The position numbers and the translations under genes were made by a program. Below are positions 1 through 7,060 of a stretch of 7,060 nucleotides of DNA, piece after piece. Origin of the DNA: Coriobacteriales bacterium. GTDB taxonomy: Bacteria > Actinomycetota > Coriobacteriia > Coriobacteriales > UBA8131. The stretch spans positions 1 through 7,060 of the forward strand of contig JAISMZ010000098.1 of the NCBI GenBank assembly GCA_031276475.1. Reading direction: 5' to 3'. Under the pieces are notes generated by a model. The model had not been told where the DNA came from and made no database searches. It saw only the letters and a list, made by a program, of their open reading frames with translations. How positions within the stretch are numbered: position 1 is the first letter of the stretch; each line of letters starts with the position of its first letter.

Positions 1-27
1 GGTAATGAACGCTTATCTCCAGGAACA

Positions 28-80
28 CAAAAGAACCGTCCCTCTGTGTCGTCCAAAAGAACCGTCCCTCTGTGTCGTCC
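28..80. repeat. Two perfect 26-bp tandem repeats with the accgtccct core
   Basis: The 26-base unit at 28-53, beginning caaaagaaccgtccct and ending ctgtgtcgtc, is repeated without a mismatch at 54-79, and base 80 continues the match. Each unit holds the core gaaccgtccct, which reappears at 104-114 and, degenerate, at 157-165. Read on the minus strand the core is AGGGACGGTTC. From memory, similar GGGACGGTTC-type sequences are dispersed in many copies in several anaerobe genomes, often near REP-associated (Y1/IS200-like) transposases; no transposase is visible here. Confidence 0.9.
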
Positions 81-91
81 GCTCGCCGTCG

Positions 92-137
92 GGGCGGACA
101 GATGAACCGTCCCTGTGTCCGCCCCATCTGTCCGCCC
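92..137. repeat. REP-like palindrome, perfect 13-bp stem with the repeat core in its loop
   Basis: Bases 92-104 (gggcggacagatg) are fully complementary to 125-137 (catctgtccgccc), leaving a 20-base loop that starts aaccgtccct. A competing 10-bp pairing exists between 91-100 and 116-125. It lies 42 to 87 bases downstream of the xdh stop, so it would end up in the 3' part of the mRNA, where it may block exonucleases. No T-run follows the stem on the minus strand, so it is not a classical intrinsic terminator. Confidence 0.85.
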
Positions 138-144
138 GAAAAAG

Positions 145-174
145 ATGACAAAATCGTACCGTCCCTTTTATCAT
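145..174. repeat. AT-rich palindrome with degenerate repeat core, next to the xdh stop
   Basis: Bases 145-153 (atgacaaaa) pair with 166-174 (ttttatcat) with one C-A mismatch, and the loop tcgtaccgtccc carries the core with one change from gaaccgtccc. The element begins five bases after the xdh stop codon. The run of A on the plus strand becomes T on the transcript sense strand only within the stem, so terminator function is uncertain; it looks like an older member of the repeat family. Confidence 0.6.
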
Positions 175-178
175 ATTG

Positions 179-2940
<2,762 letters not shown>

Positions 2941-2944
<4 letters not shown>

Positions 2945-4272
2945 ATCCGCTCCCAAAGCTCCTGGGCCTTCTGGCGCGAGGTGGCCATCAGCCGTTCTTC
3001 GTCGATGTCTACCAGCTCGCGCTCCAGCATCCGCACGCGGCCGTTGATTATCGTGGTGTCCACGCTGCGGCCGCTCAGGCCAAAGAGGATGTGGCTGGCG
3101 TAGGTCTCGGCGGTCACGGGCGTTGGTGCCTGGTAGCCAACGATGATCAGGTCGGCATAGGCGCCCTCGGCAAGCACGCCGACCTCGCCCTTTATAAAGC
3201 GGTTGAAGATCGTCCGGTTGTTCTCAAAGAGCATCTGTGGCGGCTCGGCCCAGGCCACCGAGGGAATGCGCGCCTCCAGTTTTTGAATCGCGTGTACGGC
3301 GCGCAGCGACTCGGTCATGTCCACGCAGTAACCGTCGGTGCCCAGCCCCGCCAGCACGCCGCGCTCGAGCATCCGCAACACCGGCGCCGTGCCCACGGCG
3401 TTGCTCATATTCGATTCCGGGTTGTTGATTACCGCCACGCCGCTTTGGGCCAAAAGCTCAATCTCAAAGTCCAGCACCTGCACGCAGTGGACGGCCAGCG
3501 AGCGCTCGTTCAGCACGCCGCGCTCAAAGAGCCGCTCGACAACGCGCCGGTCATATTTGGCCAGCGAATCAACGACGTCCTCAATGCCCTCGGCAACATG
3601 AATATGGTAGCCGCCGCCGAGCGCCTCGGTCTGCTCCACAACCTTATCCAGCGTGGCGTCCGAGACGGTCAGCGAGGCGTGCAGCCCCATCAGGCCCCTG
3701 AGCATGTCGTCGTCGGCCTGCTGGGCGTGCTTTAGCCAAGCGATGTTCTCGGCGATGCCCTCGGCAGCAATCGCCTCACCGTCGCGGTCGGAGGTCTCGT
3801 AGCAGAGGTTTGAGCGCAGCCCCGTCAGGCGGGCGGCCTCGGCGATGGTGAACAGGCTGTCGGGCACCGCAAAGGGACTGGCGTGGTGGTCGATGACCGA
3901 AGTCACACCCATTCGCAGGCAGTCGATCATCGGGCCGATGGCGCTGTAGTAAACATCCTCAAGTGTTAGCAGTTTATCCAGCTTCCACCAGAGGCCGCGC
4001 AGCACCTCGCCAAAGCTGGTCGCGGGGCGGCCGGGGATCGAGATGCCGCGTGCAAAGGTGCTGTAGTAGTGCATATGGGTGTTGATAAAACCGGGCATTA
4101 CCATCCGGCCGCGCGCGTCGATGCGCTCAGCGCGCGGAAAGCGGGCCTCCAGCTCGGCGCTCGGCCCAACCGCGACGATCTGCGAACCCTCGCAGGCCAC
4201 CGCCCCGTTGGCAATGAAGGGCTGGGCCTCGTCGCGCGTGATGAGCGTGCCGTTGGTGATAAGTATTGTCAT
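2941..4272 (-). CDS. ssnA: Putative aminohydrolase SsnA (amidohydrolase superfamily)
   Basis: A 443-residue cytoplasmic metal-dependent hydrolase of the cytosine deaminase/chlorohydrolase-like amidohydrolase superfamily. Seen: a short N-terminal beta segment typical of the composite domain, the metal motif PGFINTHMH (H66 and H68), HIH at 223-225 followed by E228, H262 in AVHC, and the late metal-binding aspartate D313 in GTDG. All expected metal ligands are present and the length is normal for the family, so it should be active. SsnA sits beside selenium-dependent hydroxylases and YgfK in many anaerobes and is held to act in purine/urate ring breakdown; its exact substrate cannot be read from sequence, and a guanine-deaminase-like or ring-opening hydrolase role is equally possible. 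Start: ATG at 4272 with GGGAGGA just upstream. It follows ygfK after a 128-base gap containing a hairpin, and its stop overlaps the xdh start. Unlike its neighbours it has no low-complexity insert. Confidence 0.93.
2950..2954 (-). promoter_or_regulatory. Ribosome binding site of xdh, inside the end of ssnA
   Basis: The minus strand reads GGGAG, then CGGAT, then ATG at 2944. The site lies in the last codons of ssnA, and the ATG shares four bases with the ssnA stop (ATGA). This decides the xdh start and implies translational coupling of the two genes. Confidence 0.8.
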
Positions 4273-4276
4273 AGTG

Positions 4277-4283
4277 TCCTCCC
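4277..4283 (-). promoter_or_regulatory. Ribosome binding site of ssnA
   Basis: The minus strand reads GGGAGGA followed by CACT and the ATG at 4272, so GGAGG ends five bases before the start. This near-perfect Shine-Dalgarno fixes the ssnA start. It lets ssnA be translated independently of ygfK, whose stop is 128 bases upstream. Confidence 0.85.
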
Positions 4284-4356
4284 TTGGACGGGTTGTTGCC
4301 GGCTGCGGGCGCGGCCTTGCGGGCTGCGGGTGGCGCGGTGTTGCAGGTTGCCAGGC

Positions 4357-4389
4357 CGCGTCAGCAGGGGACGGTTCCCTGCTGACGCG
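4357..4389. repeat. Perfect 13-bp hairpin in the ygfK-ssnA gap with the repeat core in its loop
   Basis: Bases 4357-4369 (cgcgtcagcaggg) are perfectly complementary to 4377-4389 (ccctgctgacgcg) around a 7-base loop gacggtt. The top of the stem and the loop together read GGGGACGGTTCCC, the same core as in 28-165 but in the opposite orientation. It starts 11 bases downstream of the ygfK stop. There is no T-run after it on the minus strand, so transcription into ssnA probably continues; it could act as an mRNA-stabilising or processing element. The rest of the gap (4273-4356) is GC-rich with a 9-base direct repeat ggctgcggg at 4301 and 4322 and no gene. Confidence 0.88.
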
Positions 4390-4400
4390 AACGGCGCGGT

Positions 4401-7060
4401 TCAGCCGATGAGATAAGCATAGCGCTCAGCCACCGTTTTGACTACTGTGGCGATGGCGGCGGGGACGCGCTCGTCGCCTTCGTGGGCGTCCAGAACCGTC
4501 CCTTCCGGCAACCGCAGCCGGTAGGAGCCGCCAGAGCCGTCGCTGCTGTCGCTGCCGCCGGTGCCGTCGCTGCCGCAGCCGCTGCCGCTGCCACCGTCAC
4601 CAGAGCTGTCGCCCTGCGCCAGGAACAGGAACCCGGGATTATCGCTGTCGATAAAGTCTTCCTCGTTATTAAATAAAGTTAACTTATCCCGATAGGGCCG
4701 ACCGGTCGTGGGACAGAAGACGGCGCAGTTGCCGCATTCGTTGCACAGGCCGTCCAAGTGCAGGATCTGAAAGTCCCGTACCAGGCCGGTAGCATCCGTT
4801 GCCACCTGAATGGCGACATTTGCCCGGTTTGGGCAGACATCAACACAGAGCTCGCAGACCTGATTGCAACCCAGGCAGCGGGCGGAGTCGGTATGGGCGT
4901 CAGCCGAACTTGAGGTCAGGACGCCCTTGCGTAAGAGCAGCTGCTCGCGGCTGGCCTGCAACGCGAAATCGGAGACAGCGGACGGCTCGCAGGCGTGGGC
5001 AGCAGGCGAACCGTCACCGGAGCCGGCCTCGGGCGCGTCGTCCGCCCCAGCCCGTCGCGCCCCGCGCGGGACGGCAAAATCGGCCTTGATGCCCGATTTC
5101 CTCAATATATCGGCCGCCGCAAGCTTGGCATCGGCCATCGCCTGCACCACGGTCGCCGGGCCGGCCTTGCAGTCGCCGACGATGTAGACGCCGGGCAGCG
5201 AGCACTCGTTGCTCTCGCTTAGCCGCGCCAGGCCGTTGTCCTTCAGCGCGATGCCATTGGCCGCAAAGGCGCTTGTGTCCACGCCGGCACCAACCGCGCT
5301 GATCACCGTGTCAAAGGCCAGCTCTTCCACAGCTCCTGTGGCAACGGGTGAGCGCCGGCCACTGGCGTCCTCGGCAGCCAGCTCCATCACCGCGCAGGTC
5401 ATAGCGCCGTCGTTAAAGCTTTGCGGCGAGCGCAGCTCGGCAAAGCGCACGCCGTCGGCACGTGCCGCCGCCAGCTCCTCGCGCTGGGCCGGCATCTGGG
5501 CCAGTGTGCGCCGATAGATCACCACGACCTGCTCCACGCCGGCATTGCGAATCGCGGCCCGGGCGCAGTCCATGGCAACGTCGCCGCCGCCGATAACCGC
5601 TACCTGCTTGCCCAAGTTGAGTTGCAGCCCCGATGTTCGCGAGCGAGCCAGGAAATCCAGGGCGTCAAGGACCCGCGTACCGTCAACGGCAAGTGGGCCT
5701 GATCCCGCGGCCCAGGCTCCGGTTGCCACCACGACGTAGTCCCAGCTCTTCTTCAGCTCGGCCAGGTCGTATTCGGCCGGCGCACCCAACTCTATCTCCA
5801 CGCCCCAGGCCCGAGCCAGCTGTTCGTCCAGGGCCAATTGCTCGTCGCTGATCCGAAAGGCCGGGATGACGTGCGAGACGATGCCCAGCGGCTTGTCGCG
5901 CAGCTCGCGGACGCTGACCGCCACGCCGTTGCGGCGCAGGTAGACAGCAGCAGCCAGACCGGCGGGTCCGGCACCGATGACCAACACTCGGGGGGTGGCC
6001 GCAGCCGCACCGCCGCCCGCAGCGCCCGCCACAGCCGCAGCAGCAGCGCCGTCCGCCCGCGCCTCAAGCCCGCGGATAAAGCCTGCCTGTGCGGCAACCA
6101 CAGCCGCAGCCTTGGCGTTGCGGATGTGCAGCGGGTCGTCGCATTGCAGGCGCGTGCACTGGCTCTGACAGCGATGGTTGCAGATAAAACCTGTCACAGC
6201 AGGCAACACATTATCAGCAACGATGGTGCTAAAGGCCGCCTCAAAGTCCCCGGCCGCGACCTGCTCCAGATAGACCGGAATCTGCTGGTCTATCGGACAG
6301 CCACTGTTGGTACCCGTGCTCCGGCAGGGCGCGTCAGCGCAGTCAAACAGCGGCAACGCGCGGTCGGGCTTGGCGGGCGTTGCCTCGCGATAGTCCTTGC
6401 GATGGCGCGCGAAGGCGCCCGTACCCTGGGCCGCAGCCTCGGCAAGGGCACTCAGGGCGGCTACATTGATTCCCGGACGCGGAGGCAGCGGCGTGGCCGC
6501 GGCCAGATGCGCCAGCTGCCAGAGCCGCTCGTAGCCGCCGGGCTTGAGCAGGGTGGTTGCCACCGTCAGCGGGCGAATGCCTGCGGAGAGCACCGAGACG
6601 ATGTTAAAGGCGTCGATGCCACCGGAATACGAGATCGGCAGCTCGCCGCCCAGAGCCTTGGCCAGACGGCTGGCAACGGTCAGCGAAAGCGGCAGCAGTG
6701 CGCGGCCACTCATATACATCTCATCACCGGGCAGCTCGCCGTGGCGTATCTCCACCGGAAAGGTATTGGTTATCTTGGCGCCAACCACCAGGCCTCGCTC
6801 GCGCCCGGTCGCCTGCAGCCGCCCAAACATCGCCACGGCGTCGTCAAACTGCAGATCCTCAAGAAAATGATGCTCGTCAAAGGCGATGTAATCGTAGCCC
6901 AGACCGTCAAGTATCCGCCGCGCCGTCTCGTAGCCGAGCAGCGTCGGGTTGCACTTCACACAGGTGTTCAGCCCTTTTTGTGTGAGCAGGTAATCGGCGA
7001 TCCGCTCTATCTCGTCGGCCGGACAGCCGTGCAGCGTAGAGACGGTAACACTGTTGGAGA
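4401..7060 (-). CDS. ygfK: YgfK family flavin/iron-sulfur oxidoreductase (putative selenate reductase subunit), 5' end missing
   Basis: Partial gene: the frame stays open to the window edge (first full codon 7058-7056), giving 885 visible residues. The commonly called start at 6959 is an internal GTG; the upstream codons read STLHGCP..EIERIADYLL, which belongs to the family. In order: a PreA/dihydroorotate-dehydrogenase-like region (to about 190, with YSGGIDAFN); a DPD/GltD-like iron-sulfur segment with C240, C245, C254, C293, C297, C301, C306; the FAD-binding GAGPAG (362-367); a second nucleotide fold GGGDVAMD (490-497); FAD-closing GD near 627; and a C-terminal ferredoxin with C728, C731, C735, C738, C742 and C772, C775, C778, C782. 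The layout resembles dihydropyrimidine dehydrogenase, which suggests NAD(P)H-linked reduction of a heterocycle or electron supply to the hydroxylase. The 'selenate reductase' name is a family label with little support. Odd: three low-complexity linkers. Numbering is of visible residues. Confidence 0.93.
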   Translation of the reverse strand, partial: SNSVTVSTLHGCPADEIERIADYLLTQKGLNTCVKCNPTLLGYETARRILDGLGYDYIAFDEHHFLEDLQFDDAVAMFGRLQATGRERGLVVGAKITNTFPVEIRHGELPGDEMYMSGRALLPLSLTVASRLAKALGGELPISYSGGIDAFNIVSVLSAGIRPLTVATTLLKPGGYERLWQLAHLAAATPLPPRPGINVAALSALAEAAAQGTGAFARHRKDYREATPAKPDRALPLFDCADAPCRSTGTNSGCPIDQQIPVYLEQVAAGDFEAAFSTIVADNVLPAVTGFICNHRCQSQCTRLQCDDPLHIRNAKAAAVVAAQAGFIRGLEARADGAAAAAVAGAAGGGAAAATPRVLVIGAGPAGLAAAVYLRRNGVAVSVRELRDKPLGIVSHVIPAFRISDEQLALDEQLARAWGVEIELGAPAEYDLAELKKSWDYVVVATGAWAAGSGPLAVDGTRVLDALDFLARSRTSGLQLNLGKQVAVIGGGDVAMDCARAAIRNAGVEQVVVIYRRTLAQMPAQREELAAARADGVRFAELRSPQSFNDGAMTCAVMELAAEDASGRRSPVATGAVEELAFDTVISAVGAGVDTSAFAANGIALKDNGLARLSESNECSLPGVYIVGDCKAGPATVVQAMADAKLAAADILRKSGIKADFAVPRGARRAGADDAPEAGSGDGSPAAHACEPSAVSDFALQASREQLLLRKGVLTSSSADAHTDSARCLGCNQVCELCVDVCPNRANVAIQVATDATGLVRDFQILHLDGLCNECGNCAVFCPTTGRPYRDKLTLFNNEEDFIDSDNPGFLFLAQGDSSGDGGSGSGCGSDGTGGSDSSDGSGGSYRLRLPEGTVLDAHEGDERVPAAIATVVKTVAERYAYLIG
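4488..4503. repeat. Possible repeat-core copy inside the ygfK coding region
   Basis: The plus strand reads gtccagaaccgtccct, which matches the junction of the tandem repeat at 51-69 (gtcca, three extra bases, then gaaccgtccct) except for a 3-base gap. It is in frame and encodes part of PEGTVLD in the YgfK tail, just after the Ser/Gly linker. It has no flanking stem, so chance similarity is possible. Confidence 0.35.
4527..4613 (-). other. Ser/Gly/Asp linker near the C-terminus of YgfK
   Basis: Visible residues 817-845 are 29 residues of nearly only Gly, Ser and Asp (with one Thr and one Cys), between FLFLAQ and SYRLRLPEGT. Gly and Ser codons alternate as GGY/AGC-type triplets, a composition that could expand by replication slippage. 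It separates the ferredoxin from the roughly 40-residue tail. Confidence 0.8.
4980..5054 (-). other. Acidic/Gly-Ala linker between the FAD module and the C-terminal ferredoxin of YgfK
   Basis: Visible residues about 669-693 (RRAGADDAPEAGSGDGSPAA and on to ACEPS) are disordered-looking and join the FAD/NAD(P)H module to the helix preceding the CLGC ferredoxin motif. A linker is normal at this place; its length and composition appear extended, judged from memory of the family. Confidence 0.55.
5994..6050 (-). other. Ala/Gly linker before the FAD domain of YgfK
   Basis: Visible residues 337-355 are a run of Ala, Gly and one Val between the iron-sulfur/helical segment and the PRVLVIGAGPAG FAD motif. 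In relatives this junction is a short charged or polar connection. It probably forms a flexible hinge. Confidence 0.75.

Noticed and set aside
28..80. CRISPR array
   Set aside because: The two units are directly adjacent with no spacer between them, and the core recurs in palindromes elsewhere in both orientations, which fits a dispersed repeat rather than an array.
2945..2956. Alternative TTG start of xdh four codons upstream
   Set aside because: Its first bases overlap the GGGAG ribosome binding site that serves the ATG at 2944, and the family begins with a sequence like MKITIN.
4301..4330. Short direct repeat ggctgcggg in the ygfK-ssnA gap
   Set aside because: Only nine bases in a very GC-rich stretch, with flanks that do not extend the match; it may be chance.
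4357..4389. Rho-independent terminator after ygfK
   Set aside because: The stem is strong, but neither strand has a T-run directly after it, and the loop carries the repeat core found in other palindromes.
6957..6959. GTG start codon for ygfK
   Set aside because: The frame continues upstream to the window edge with conserved family sequence (STLHGCP and a following helix), so this is an internal valine codon.

Overview
The window holds three adjacent genes, all on the minus strand and transcribed from right to left: the 3' part of ygfK (4401-7060, its start lies beyond the right edge), ssnA (2941-4272), and a fused molybdenum hydroxylase of the selenium-dependent xanthine dehydrogenase type (179-2944). 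These families travel together in anaerobes as part of the known cluster for anaerobic purine/urate breakdown and labile-selenium molybdenum hydroxylases, the counterpart of the E. coli ygeW-xdhD region. The pathway is therefore not new. Its individual assignments, especially what YgfK and SsnA do chemically, are less settled than the family names suggest.

The DNA is GC-rich, with frequent GCC/GGC codons and many Ala and Gly residues. An oxygen-avoiding gut or sediment bacterium, such as a high-GC Clostridia or Coriobacteriia member, is the best guess; the sequence does not decide the taxon. No selenocysteine codon is needed: each reading frame is closed by a single stop.

Region by region (plus-strand coordinates): 1-178 has no gene and holds a cluster of short repeats built around the core gaaccgtccct: two 26-bp tandem units, a 13-bp-stem palindrome, and a shorter AT-rich palindrome close to the xdh stop. 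179-2944 is xdh, whose start overlaps the ssnA stop by four bases (ATGA), so the two are probably translationally coupled. 2941-4272 is ssnA, with a strong ribosome binding site. 4273-4400 is a 128-base gap with a perfect 13-bp hairpin whose loop carries the same core in the opposite orientation. 4401-7060 is ygfK.

How they may work together: the hydroxylase carries two [2Fe-2S] clusters and the molybdopterin domain but no FAD domain. YgfK carries a PreA-like domain, an FAD/NAD(P)H module and ferredoxin clusters, so it is a candidate electron partner or a separate flavin-dependent ring reductase. SsnA is a metal amidohydrolase suited to deamination or ring hydrolysis of the product.

Two things deserve a second look. 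First, three palindromes with unrelated stems each place the same accgtccc core in the loop (conserved core, variable arms). Second, both redox proteins, but not SsnA, carry long low-complexity Ala/Gly or Ser/Gly segments inside otherwise well-conserved folds; the one in the hydroxylase shows an internal duplication of about 16-18 codons.
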